DNA of 64,000 nt from Oxalobacteraceae bacterium AB_14 (lineage in GTDB: Bacteria > Pseudomonadota > Gammaproteobacteria > Burkholderiales > Burkholderiaceae_D): the NCBI GenBank assembly GCA_000381565.1, contig KB906725.1, positions 3,048,377-3,112,376 on the forward strand, read 5' to 3'. How positions within the stretch are numbered: position 1 is the first letter of the stretch; each line of letters opens with the position of its first letter. The translations under genes were made by a program, and so were the position numbers. This document shows, one piece after another, positions 16,811-25,244 of this stretch. Below the pieces are notes generated by a model. The model was not told the DNA's origin. It saw only the letters and a list, made by a program, of their open reading frames with translations, and did not search any database.

Positions 16811-18463
16811 CTACTGTTGCTGGTCCGGCGCCAGGTCGATAGGTGCGACGGCCGGCGCCGGATGCCAGTTCTCTTTCGGGATCACGTGCGGCGTGGCCGG
16901 CTCCTGGGTGAAGTGCGGCGATGTGATCGCCACGCCGTATTCATTGAACACATCGATGATCTGCTGGTGCAGCTGGTTCAGGACCTCGGCGCGGCGGCGC
17001 GGCGTTTCCACTGTGGCGTAGGCCACCAGCCGGTACTCCGGATAGAAATCGGACAGGCCGGTCTGCATCACGTAGGGCTTGGGCGTGGCGGCGATGTCTT
17101 CTATCCTGGCGGCCGCCAGTTCCAGCATGGCGTGCACCTGGCGCCACGGCGTGTCGTAGCCGATAGTGACGGTGGTGTCGAGCACAAAGCCGGTGCCGGC
17201 GTGCGCGCGCGAGTAGTTCTTGGTGGTGTTGGACAGCACCCAGGCGTTGGGCATGGTGATCTCTTCACCAAGGCCGGTGCGCAGGCGCGTTTCGAACATG
17301 CCCAATTCGACCACCGTGCCCTCCGACTCGCCGATGCGCACGTACTCGCCTTTGCGCAGCGAGCGAGCGTACATCAGGATCAAGCCGCTGGCGCCCTGGC
17401 CGACGATGCTCGATGCGCCGATCGATACCATCAAGCCCACCAGCACCGATACGCCCTGGAACGCCGCAGTGTGCGCGCCGGGCAGGTAAGGGTAGGCCAT
17501 CGCCAGCGCGAACAGCCAGATCACCACGTTCAGGATGCGGCGCGTGGGCGTGGCGGTGTCGCGATCGAGCCAGGCGATTTGCAGCTCGCCGGATTCCACG
17601 CGCTGGAATACCGAGGCTGCGGTCAGCATCACCAGCCGCGCGATGGCGGCGATGACGGCCACCAGCACCAGGCCCGGCAGCGCTTCGATGATGCCCTTGG
17701 CGACGCTGGTGGCGACATCGATCAGATAGTCCTGCAGGCGTTCGCCCCAGCTGCGCGAGTAGGGTATTTTGCCCATCACGAAGGCCAGCCAGAGATAGGT
17801 CGCCATCAGGCGCAGGCCCCAGATCAACAGGTTGACCAGTTGGCGCATGAAGGCTACGTAGTGTTCGGCATCGAGGATGCGCACGTTTTTGAGTTTGACC
17901 TGGCCGAGGCGGCGGCTGATGGCCTGGGTCGAGCGTTTGCCGACCCAGCGGTGGACCTGGCGCAGGCCGTGCAAAATGAGGGCGTATGCAAGCGTGGCAG
18001 CCGCGCACAGGGCTGCGGCGATGAGCAGGTAGCGCGGGCTGGCTTGCTCGCGGCGTTCCAGCAGGGCCTTGCCGAGGGTTGCCGCGCTCTCGCTGGCGAC
18101 ACTGTCGGTGGTGTCGCCGGCCAGCGGGTTGATGTCGGCCGGCGTGACCAGGAACAGCAGGGCGCCGTCCAGCGTCACCTGCGTGCCTTCGGCGATCGTG
18201 CGGATGCCTGGCTGCTGCGCGCCATTGCGGGCCAGCCCGGCGTCCAGGCGCTTGCGCGCGCCCTCGGCGCGTTCCTCCGGCGGGTAGCCGGTCAGCACGG
18301 AACGGAACACGAAGATGGTGCGGTTGGCGAAGACCAGTTTGGCCGGGGCTGGCGAGGCTGACGGCGTGCCGGATTGGGAGGCGGGGAGCGGGTCGGCAGC
18401 GGTTGCGAAGCAGTGGAGCATCATCAACAGCATCGCGACGAGCAGGCGGCGTAAAACGGTCAT
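16811..18463 (-). CDS. MscS-family mechanosensitive ion channel
   Basis: This 550-aa protein has a signal peptide (MTVLRRLLVAMLLMMLHCFATAADP), a periplasmic domain of about 120 residues, and several membrane helices from about 145. The MscS core starts near residue 345: GVSVLVGLMVSIGASSIVGQGASGLILMYARSLRKGEYVRIGESEGTVVELG. The pore helix and beta domain are intact, and ENW near the C-terminus ends the cytosolic part. It should open under membrane tension on osmotic downshock. It is transcribed alone. Confidence 0.9.
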   Translation of the reverse strand: MTVLRRLLVAMLLMMLHCFATAADPLPASQSGTPSASPAPAKLVFANRTIFVFRSVLTGYPPEERAEGARKRLDAGLARNGAQQPGIRTIAEGTQVTLDGALLFLVTPADINPLAGDTTDSVASESAATLGKALLERREQASPRYLLIAAALCAAATLAYALILHGLRQVHRWVGKRSTQAISRRLGQVKLKNVRILDAEHYVAFMRQLVNLLIWGLRLMATYLWLAFVMGKIPYSRSWGERLQDYLIDVATSVAKGIIEALPGLVLVAVIAAIARLVMLTAASVFQRVESGELQIAWLDRDTATPTRRILNVVIWLFALAMAYPYLPGAHTAAFQGVSVLVGLMVSIGASSIVGQGASGLILMYARSLRKGEYVRIGESEGTVVELGMFETRLRTGLGEEITMPNAWVLSNTTKNYSRAHAGTGFVLDTTVTIGYDTPWRQVHAMLELAAARIEDIAATPKPYVMQTGLSDFYPEYRLVAYATVETPRRRAEVLNQLHQQIIDVFNEYGVAITSPHFTQEPATPHVIPKENWHPAPAVAPIDLAPDQQQ

Positions 18464-18569
18464 GGCTATCCTTGGGGCGTAGATATTGGCAATGATGCCA
18501 TGTTATCGGATTTGACAGTTGCCGGTATGGCAGTTACGGCGGGTTCGTGGCATAATTACGGGCTGTTTC

Positions 18570-18654
18570 GCTCCGATGGTGAAATTGGTAGACACTGGAG
18601 ACTTAAAATCTCCCGCCGCAAGGCGTGCCGGTTCGATTCCGGCTCGGAGCACCA
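18570..18654 (+). tRNA. tRNA-Leu (anticodon TAA)
   Basis: A complete class II cloverleaf. The acceptor arms GCTCCGA/TCGGAGC pair over 7 bp, the D-arm carries TGGTAGA, and the anticodon stem GGAGA/TCTCC encloses the loop CTTAAAA with TAA at 18604-18606. A short variable arm and the T-arm CCGGTTCGATTCCGG follow, and CCA is encoded. It is the likely integration site of the element whose integrase remnant lies just downstream. Confidence 0.95.
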
Positions 18655-18764
18655 ACATAAACACAGGCCTTCACGGTTAGCATCAGCTCACGTTGCCGAC
18701 GGCCCAGTTCCGCAAACGGCCTACAGTTCCGCAAAAATACACCAGTCGGCCGGCTGCCCAGATG

Positions 18765-19265
18765 CTACTTTTTCGGCCTGATGAGCTTGCCGCGCCTGTT
18801 GCGCACGTCGTGCGCGGTCATCGTGGTGGTGTGAACGAGCTGGTCTTGCGCCGCACTCATGCCGGAGCGCTCCTCCTTGTCAGTCGCCGCCTTGGCCCGT
18901 AGATCGCGGAACTGGAAGGCGCGAATAGCATCTGCCAGCTCAGACCGGGCGACCGCCGCAGCTTCACGGGCCCAGTCAAATTCCATCGCATCCTGCAAGC
19001 CCTGATCAGCAACCTGCCACACCGCGTCGTGGACTGCGTCATCGGTATAGGCGTAGCGGCCCAGTTCGCGAAAGCCGCGAAAGCCGGCGCATGGGGTGGG
19101 GGGGCTCGCCATGCCGGCGTTGCTCGATCGATGATTTCCAGCGCCAATCCAAATACTGCCTGATGTTCACGGGATCGATTTTGTTGAGCTCGACCGGCGG
19201 CTCCGCGACGAACTTCAGTAGCTTAGCCTGGCCAGGATTGTTACCGAAATAATTGAAGTGCTGTT
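18765..19265 (-). pseudogene. Decayed tyrosine recombinase (phage/island integrase)
   Basis: Three pieces of one integrase can be read on the minus strand. Near 19140-19265 a frame gives HFNYFGNNPGQAKLL and DPVNIRQYLDWR. A shifted frame (18765-19112) gives PCAGFRGFRELGRYAYTDDAVHDAV, and after an internal deletion the C-terminal box FQFRDLRAKAATD and QLVHTTTMTAHDVRNRRG. The nucleophilic Tyr position (normally EHYVR) reads AHDVR, so it is dead even without the deletions. Its position against tRNA-Leu shows that an island once sat here. No second attachment site was seen in the window. Confidence 0.8.
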
Positions 19266-19412
19266 AACTGCATGCCATGTCATCAACGTTTCATCATTGT
19301 TACGTAAGCTGCGGCCTTGCATGACTTCAGTTTTCATGTTTCCCCGACAATCGACCTGGATCAATCAAATGCATATTTCCAAATTCGCGCGCGCCCGCAC
19401 GCAGGTGCTGGC

Positions 19413-21590
19413 ATGAGCCGACGTGACTTCCTCCGCAAAATGGGCAAGTCGGCCGGCGCAAGTGCCGTGCTTGCGACCTTTCCACCGTCCATCCAAAAGG
19501 CGCTGGCGCTCCCCGCCAACCAGCGCACTCGTAGCCTGCAGGATGTTGAGCATATCGTCGTGCTGACGCAGGAGAACCGCAGTTTCGACCATTACTTTGG
19601 CACCCTGGAAGGGGTGAGGGGATTCGGTGATCCCTTTCCGATTCCGGTGATGGACCGGCAAAATCTCTTCAATCGCAAATCGGTCTTCGTGCAGCGTTCT
19701 GTCGGAGGGGCGCCGGTGCCTGGCCGGCCCAACTGGCCCCAGGGCAGTGCCATCGCGCCGTTCCGGCTCAACACGGTGCAGGACTTTCCCGTCATGCGCG
19801 TGGCCGGGACGCCGCATGCCTGGCTCGACGCCCAGCTGGCGTGGGACCAAGGACGTATGAATGACTGGTGCACGGTCAAGCAGAACCGCGCGATGGGCTA
19901 TTACGCCGACGCCGACATTCCCTTCCAGTTCGCGCTCGCGCGTGCCTTCACCATCTGCGACCACTACCACTGCGCAACCCAGACCGGCACCAACACCAAC
20001 CGGCTGTTTCTGTTCAGCGGTCACAACGATCCCCTGGCGGCTGCCGGCGGCCCGTCGACTGACAACAGCCGCGACGACTTCAATCCGGACATGTCCACCG
20101 ACTACTTGTGGACCACCTATCCGGAGCGACTCGAAGCGGCGGGTATCAGCTGGCAGGTTTACCAGAACATGGCGGACAACTTCACCGATAACTCGCTGGC
20201 GGGATTCCGCTCTTTCCGCAACGCCTGGTATCGCCGGCCGGGCTATTCGCAATCGCTGCGCGATCGCGGCACCACGACGCGTGACATCGACCTGCTCAAA
20301 GCCGACGTGCTGGCCAACCGCCTGCCGCAGGTCAGCTGGATCGTCGCGACCGCCGAAGGCTCCGAACACCCGGGGCCCTCAAGTCCTGCGTCGGGCGCCG
20401 ACTACATCGCGCGCGTGCTGGACGCCCTGACCGCCAATCCTGAGAGCTGGAGCAAGACGGTCCTGATCATCAACTTCGACGAGAACGACGGCTTCTTCGA
20501 CCACATGCCGCCGCCGGCGGTCCCTGCGTACACGAGTTACAGCAGCAATCCGGCGCAGTCGCAGCTCGCCGGCGCGTCGACCGTCGACACGACCGGCGAG
20601 TACCATCACGTGCTCAACGGCGCCGATGCACGTACGCACCATCGCCCCTACGGTCTCGGGCCGCGCGTTCCGATGTATGTCATATCGCCGTGGACCAAGG
20701 GCGGCTGGGTCAATTCGCAGGTCTTCGACCATACATCGGTGGTGCGTTTCATCGAGGCGCGTTTCGGTGTGCGCGAGCCGCTGATCAGCCCATGGCGCCG
20801 CGCGGTGAGCGGCAACCTGTTGTCCTGTTTCGACTTCGCCAACCCGAACGACAACGGCTTCACGCAACTGCTGCCGGAGACGGCTGCGCGCCGCTCGATG
20901 GCGCTGAGCCTGCCAAACACCAAGGTGCCCGCAACGCCGACCACCCTGGCGGCGCCCGTCCAGGCTGCCGGCGTGCGTCCGGCACGCGCTCTGCCCTATG
21001 AACTCCAGGTGCAGGCACAGGTGCCGGCCGGAGGCGGCCAGGTGGAGCTCAGATTCGACAACATGGGCGAGGCCGGCGCGGTGTTTCATGTGTACGACCG
21101 ACTGGCGTTGGATCAGGTCCCGCGCCGCTATACGGTCGAACCCGGCAAACAGCTCATCGGCCGCTGGAACACCGCATCTGCCTACGATCTCTGGGTACTG
21201 GGACCGAACGGCTTCCATCGCCACATCGTTGGGGACGTGCGCGGTGGCGGCAACGCTGCATGGCCGGAAATGAGCCTGCGCGCCGAACGCAGCGCCGGCG
21301 AGCTGATCATTGACCTGTTCAACAATGGCGCACAGCCATGCACCTTCGTACTCACCGCCAACAAGTATTACGCGAACAAGCCGTTGGAAGTGCGCGTCGT
21401 CGCACGCTCGAGGAGCGCCGTCCGGCTTCCGCTGGCATCGAGTTCCAACTGGTACGACTACAGCCTGCGCGTGGCTGGCTTGCCGGGCTGGTTGCGCCGC
21501 TTCGCCGGCCATCTGGAAAACGGCTTGCCGTCCATCAGTGACCCTGCGATGCGCGGCGCAGCGCAACTTGACCAGTACCGCGTCATTTGA
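19413..21590 (+). CDS. Phosphocholine-specific phospholipase C, Tat-exported
   Basis: A 725-aa protein beginning MSRRDFLRKMGKSAGASAV, a twin-arginine signal, which decides the ATG at 19413 over a TTG at 19317. The phosphoesterase domain follows: VEHIVVLTQENRSFDHYFGTL (metal Glu/Asn), TGTNTNRLFLFSGH, INFDENDGFFDHMPPP and YGLGPRVPMYVISPW. Two C-terminal DUF756 repeats (about 520-605 and 610-705) complete the PlcN/PlcH layout. It hydrolyses phosphatidylcholine or sphingomyelin outside the cytoplasm, usually for phosphate or choline. No pho box was identified. Confidence 0.93.
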   Translation: MSRRDFLRKMGKSAGASAVLATFPPSIQKALALPANQRTRSLQDVEHIVVLTQENRSFDHYFGTLEGVRGFGDPFPIPVMDRQNLFNRKSVFVQRSVGGAPVPGRPNWPQGSAIAPFRLNTVQDFPVMRVAGTPHAWLDAQLAWDQGRMNDWCTVKQNRAMGYYADADIPFQFALARAFTICDHYHCATQTGTNTNRLFLFSGHNDPLAAAGGPSTDNSRDDFNPDMSTDYLWTTYPERLEAAGISWQVYQNMADNFTDNSLAGFRSFRNAWYRRPGYSQSLRDRGTTTRDIDLLKADVLANRLPQVSWIVATAEGSEHPGPSSPASGADYIARVLDALTANPESWSKTVLIINFDENDGFFDHMPPPAVPAYTSYSSNPAQSQLAGASTVDTTGEYHHVLNGADARTHHRPYGLGPRVPMYVISPWTKGGWVNSQVFDHTSVVRFIEARFGVREPLISPWRRAVSGNLLSCFDFANPNDNGFTQLLPETAARRSMALSLPNTKVPATPTTLAAPVQAAGVRPARALPYELQVQAQVPAGGGQVELRFDNMGEAGAVFHVYDRLALDQVPRRYTVEPGKQLIGRWNTASAYDLWVLGPNGFHRHIVGDVRGGGNAAWPEMSLRAERSAGELIIDLFNNGAQPCTFVLTANKYYANKPLEVRVVARSRSAVRLPLASSSNWYDYSLRVAGLPGWLRRFAGHLENGLPSISDPAMRGAAQLDQYRVI

Positions 21591-21609
21591 CTTTTATAGG
21601 GAGCTTTTC

Positions 21610-22302
21610 ATGAAGTGCAGATTTTTCGTTGCCGCGGCCTTGTTCGCCGTGGCATGCAGTGGCAAGGCTGACGTCCTCTACGGTCAGAACCTCATTGTCA
21701 ACGGCGATGCCGAAGCAGGCGTGAGCGGCTGGACCGGCTACCCGGGTTACAACATGGTCCAGTCGGTGGACTATGGCAACAACTGGGTGCTGCCCACCCA
21801 GCCTGGCCCGGTCGATCGCGGAACGAAGATGTTCGCCGGCCTCGGGCAGTATGCTGTCGGCACTCAGACCCTGGACTTCGGCGTGCCGACCGCCCAGAAC
21901 AGTTCCTATTCCCTGAGCGGATGGCTCGGCGGCTGGGCCGCCCAGGGCGATAACGCGCTGTTCTTTGTGCAGTTTCTCGATGCGGGGAACAATGAGATAG
22001 GAAACGCCTCGATCGGTCCCGTCACCCCGCAAGATCGCGGCAACCAGACCGGCCTGTACTACCGGGAGTCCGTGGGAATCATGCCTGCCGGCACCAGCAA
22101 GCTGTCGTTCTGGCTGTCGATGGAGCGTCTCGCTTCGAACGACAACGATGGCTACGCGGACAACCTGTCCTTCATCGCGCGGGACAATACCAGCCCGGTG
22201 CCGGAACCGGGCATGGCGTCGATGCTCTTGCTGGGCCTGGGCATGTTGGTCGGGGCCCTCCGCCGCGATACGCGCGCGCATATGGCGTCATTGAGGTCAT
22301 AA
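21610..22302 (+). CDS. PEP-CTERM sorting-domain protein
   Basis: A 230-aa secreted protein 19 bp after the phospholipase gene. It has an N-terminal signal (MKCRFFVAAALFAVACSGKA, with a possible lipobox-like AVAC), a beta-sandwich carbohydrate-binding-like body (NLIVNGDAEAGVSGW, NSSYSLSGWLGGW, DGYADNLSF) and a C-terminal PEP-CTERM tripartite tail (VPEPGMASMLLLGLGMLVGALRR). Such tails are cut by exosortase during export to the cell surface. The body resembles extracellular jelly-roll modules. The exosortase gene itself is not in the window. Confidence 0.88.
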   Translation: MKCRFFVAAALFAVACSGKADVLYGQNLIVNGDAEAGVSGWTGYPGYNMVQSVDYGNNWVLPTQPGPVDRGTKMFAGLGQYAVGTQTLDFGVPTAQNSSYSLSGWLGGWAAQGDNALFFVQFLDAGNNEIGNASIGPVTPQDRGNQTGLYYRESVGIMPAGTSKLSFWLSMERLASNDNDGYADNLSFIARDNTSPVPEPGMASMLLLGLGMLVGALRRDTRAHMASLRS

Positions 22303-22347
22303 ACGCGGCCAGCTGGGCAAGCTCCAATTCACGGCCGATCAGTTTTT

Positions 22348-22647
22348 TTGATCGCACGAAGTCGATCATCGGGCCTGACACAGGCCCGTTCGACGTTGGC
22401 CGAGTGGATCGGTCGCCTCGGCATAGCCCTGCAGCCGCTGGCTGACCGGCTCGCCGAATTGCCGCGCAAGCGGACTCGAGTACGTAGTCTCATAAGCGAA
22501 ATCATCTGGCCGGTCATTCGATGGGCGGATGCATCGCCTGTGACCATGGATTGGGACCAACTGCGCGCTTACCAGCCGCCGTCTGGCGACGGCGTGGCGG
22601 CGATCGCCGAACGCCTGGCGGTCGCCTTGCGCGGGAAGCGGAGCTGA
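22348..22647 (+). pseudogene. IS66-family transposase remnant
   Basis: About 40 residues (GLTQARSTLAEWIGRLGIAL, QPLADRLAEL) match the conserved middle part of IS66 TnpC transposases, where HADETP should follow. Instead the frame runs into unrelated sequence (EIIWPVIRWADASPVTMDWDQL) and stops at 22647. No start with a ribosome site, no DDE residues and no terminal inverted repeats are seen. It is a scrap left after deletion, in the 470-bp gap between the PEP-CTERM and creatininase genes. Confidence 0.6.
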
Positions 22648-22680
22648 TCGATCACGCCGGACCGGCGCACATACAACTTA

Positions 22681-22710
22681 TTGACGCCACGCTGTGCCGG
22701 ATCGCATAAA
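22681..22710 (+). promoter_or_regulatory. Possible sigma-70 promoter for the creatininase gene
   Basis: TTGACG (22681-22686) and CATAAA (22705-22710) are separated by 18 bp. A second -10-like TATACT lies at 22726-22731 without a good -35. The pair is 60-100 bp upstream of the creatininase-like start. Confidence 0.35.
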
Positions 22711-22771
22711 ATTGTCGTCTGCCGCTATACTTGGACGGCCGGGGCAGGTCTACATTGCAGAGTGAGGTATT

Positions 22772-23662
22772 GTGAGGAATAAGCAGGATGATGAAATTAC
22801 GCAGGGCTGGATGTTGACCGGTGTCGGCCATTGCGCCGGCCTTCTGGTGGCCGCCGCTTCATTGCTGACACCGCCGGTAATGGCCGCCACTTCCGCCGAG
22901 CGCGCGGGGCAGGGCGGCGCCAGCGTCATGCTGGAAGAGCTCACCAGCACGGAATTGCGCAGTCGCATAGAACACGGAGCGACCACGATCCTGGTCCCCA
23001 TCGGCGGCGTTGAGCAGAGCGGCCCCTACATCGCGCTCGGCAAGCACAACGTCCGCGCCGGGATCATCGCGGCCATGATTGCGCAGAAACTTGGCAATAC
23101 GATGGTCGCGCCGGTGGTGTCGTATGTGCCGGAAGGCGCGGTCACTCCACCGGCCGGCCACATGCGATTCAGCGGCACCATTTCGATCCCGCCGGCAGCC
23201 TTCGAGGCCGTGCTCGAGGGGGCTGCGGCAAGTTTTCGTCAGCACGGCTTTCGCGACATCATCTTCATCGGTGACCATGGAGGCTATCAGCAGAACGAAG
23301 TGAGCGTGGCGCAAAAGCTGAACCGCGCCTGGGGCAAGAGCGATCCCGCCCGCGCCCACGCGCTGCTCGACTACTACGATGTCACCCAGAACGGGTTTAT
23401 TGACGATCTGAAAAAGCAAGGCTACAGCAGTGCTGAAATCGGCCTGCACGCAGGGCTGGGCGATGCCTCGCTGATGCTTGCCACCGCGCCGTCGATGGTC
23501 CGCGTCGAAGCGATGTCGCGCGGCCCCAAGCCCGGGGTGGCCGATGGCGTGCGCGGCGACGCCACGCGCGCCAGCGCTGAACTGGGGCGGCTGGGCGTGC
23601 AACGCCAGGTCGAGGCATCGGTCAGCGCGATCAAAACCATCCTTCAAGAACGCCATCACTAA
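22772..23662 (+). CDS. Creatininase-family protein with signal peptide
   Basis: This 296-aa protein starts at GTG 22772 (an ATG at 22811 is a possible alternative). A hydrophobic export signal ends near PPVMAATS. The creatininase fold follows: ILVPIGGVEQSGPYIALGKHN (metal Glu and His), FIGDHGGYQQNE (Asp and His) and AEIGLHAGLGDASLML (metal-site His and Asp, where creatininase has HAGEXET). The family includes amidohydrolases such as creatininase and MftE; a secreted form is uncommon. The substrate is unknown. A YVTN-propeller gene starts 46 bp downstream and may share the transcript. Confidence 0.82.
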   Translation: MRNKQDDEITQGWMLTGVGHCAGLLVAAASLLTPPVMAATSAERAGQGGASVMLEELTSTELRSRIEHGATTILVPIGGVEQSGPYIALGKHNVRAGIIAAMIAQKLGNTMVAPVVSYVPEGAVTPPAGHMRFSGTISIPPAAFEAVLEGAAASFRQHGFRDIIFIGDHGGYQQNEVSVAQKLNRAWGKSDPARAHALLDYYDVTQNGFIDDLKKQGYSSAEIGLHAGLGDASLMLATAPSMVRVEAMSRGPKPGVADGVRGDATRASAELGRLGVQRQVEASVSAIKTILQERHH

Positions 23663-23708
23663 GCGAAGCGCCACTCAGGCGCCGCATCGACCACAGAGAC
23701 TGCACCTT

Positions 23709-25007
23709 ATGAAAACCAGCAAGCCTACCAATCCATCAAACACCGGGCGCCACGCTCGACGCCTGGCCATCGCCGGCCTGGGCCTACTCACCCTGGCGGG
23801 CGCGGGCCTGTACGGCCAGCACGCCGACGCCCAAGGCCCGGCCAGCGCACCGGCCCTGAAGGGGAGCTATTCCCCCTTGCCCGGCATGCCGCCGTTGAGC
23901 GATCCCAGGAACGTCTACGGCGACACCGGGCCTGGCCGCCTGAGCGCGGTCGTCAAGGACCACCTGGCGCGCGTCTATGTGCCCAACCTGCGCTCGAACG
24001 ATGTGTATGTCATCGATCCGGAGACGCTCAAGGTGGTCGACAAGTTCAAGGTGGGCGTCGGCCCGCAGCACGTCGTACCTGCTTACGACCTGCGGACGCT
24101 CTGGGTGGCGAACAATGCCGAGCGTACCAACCGGGGCAGCCTGACGCCGGTGGATCCGCTCAGCGGCAAGCCGGGCGCGTCGGTGCCGGTGGAGGACCCG
24201 TACAATATGTACTTCACGCCGGACGGCAAATCCGCCATCGTGGTCGCCGAGGCGCTGCATCGCCTCGACTTCCGCGATCCCAAGACCATGGCGCTGCAGT
24301 ATTCGATCGAAACGCCGTCCTGCGGCGGCATCAACCACGCCGATTTTTCCAATGACGGCCGCTACGCCGTGTTCACCTGCGAATTCGACGGCACCATCGC
24401 CAAGATCGACCTCGAGGGCCGCAAGGTGAGCGGCTACCTGAAGCTCAAGATGCCGTCCGCGCGGTATTCCGAGAAGACCTCCGCCGGGGCGCTGGAGGCG
24501 GAGATCTGCACCAGCACCAAAGGCATGCCGCAAGACATACGCATTTCGCCCGACGGCACCAAGTTCTATATCGCCGACATGGAAGCCGATGGCCTGCATG
24601 TGGTCGATGGCGCCGCGTTCAAGGAGATCGGTTTCATTCCGACCGGCGTAGGCACGCATGGAATCTACCCTAGCCGCGATGGCAAGCGCCTGTATGTGGC
24701 GAACCGTGGCACCCACCGTATCCACGGCAAGCGCAAGGGCAAGGGCAGCGTGAGCGTGGTTGATTTCGCCACCGACAAAGTGGTCGCCAACTGGGCGGTT
24801 CCTGGCGGCGGCAGTCCCGATATGGGCAACGTCAGCGCAGACGGCAAATATCTGTGGCTGTCCGGTCGTTTCGACGACGTGGTGTACCGTTTCGACACCG
24901 CCAGCGGCGATGTGCGGCAGGTCAAGGTCGGCCAGGAACCGCATGGCCTGACCGTATGGCCGCAACCCGGCCGGTACTCGCTGGGCCACACCGGCAACTT
25001 GCGCTAG
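23709..25007 (+). CDS. Secreted YVTN-type beta-propeller protein
   Basis: A 432-aa protein with a signal peptide (AIAGLGLLTLAGAGLYGQHADA) followed by seven-bladed propeller repeats typical of YVTN/surface-layer lyase-like proteins: VYVPNLRSNDVYVIDPETLKVVDKFKVG, DIRISPDGTKFYIADMEADGLHVVDG, LYVANRGTHRIHGKRKGKGSVSVVDFAT and KYLWLSGRFDDVVYRFDTASGDV. Propellers of this type bind ligands or partner enzymes in the periplasm. It follows the creatininase gene closely. No catalytic site can be named. Confidence 0.85.
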   Translation: MKTSKPTNPSNTGRHARRLAIAGLGLLTLAGAGLYGQHADAQGPASAPALKGSYSPLPGMPPLSDPRNVYGDTGPGRLSAVVKDHLARVYVPNLRSNDVYVIDPETLKVVDKFKVGVGPQHVVPAYDLRTLWVANNAERTNRGSLTPVDPLSGKPGASVPVEDPYNMYFTPDGKSAIVVAEALHRLDFRDPKTMALQYSIETPSCGGINHADFSNDGRYAVFTCEFDGTIAKIDLEGRKVSGYLKLKMPSARYSEKTSAGALEAEICTSTKGMPQDIRISPDGTKFYIADMEADGLHVVDGAAFKEIGFIPTGVGTHGIYPSRDGKRLYVANRGTHRIHGKRKGKGSVSVVDFATDKVVANWAVPGGGSPDMGNVSADGKYLWLSGRFDDVVYRFDTASGDVRQVKVGQEPHGLTVWPQPGRYSLGHTGNLR

Positions 25008-25134
25008 GCGGCCTGTCGTTGGCGTCCATTCCTGCTTTACTCTCAGGGTAAAATAGAAAGGTTGTTGAAAGTTCAAGAATCATGTCGCCACGCGGACCTG
25101 CTTCCGTGGCGGGCCATGCGCTAAAAGGCCAGCT

Positions 25135-25150
25135 TCCCCCGAACGGGGGA
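25135..25150. promoter_or_regulatory. 16-bp palindromic operator upstream of the DUF1302 operon
   Basis: TCCCCC-GAAC-GGGGGA is a perfect 6+6 inverted repeat 95 bp before the DUF1302 start. It matches 14 of 16 bases of the palindrome at 34574-34589. A -10-like TATTGT (25175-25180) begins about 32 bp from its centre. MalT-type LuxR regulators bind GGGGA-like boxes, so the regulator at 31826-34528 is the likely ligand. Confidence 0.6.
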
Positions 25151-25244
25151 TTCGATATCGTGGTGCTATTCACCTATTGTGCACAGGCATCCGCAACATA
25201 GCGGGTTCCATGCCGGCGGCTGCCGGCGCATAAGAGGGAGACCT

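Noticed and set aside
19317..19412. TTG start for the phospholipase 32 codons upstream
   Set aside because: It would bury the twin-arginine signal inside the protein; ATG 19413 puts it at the N-terminus.
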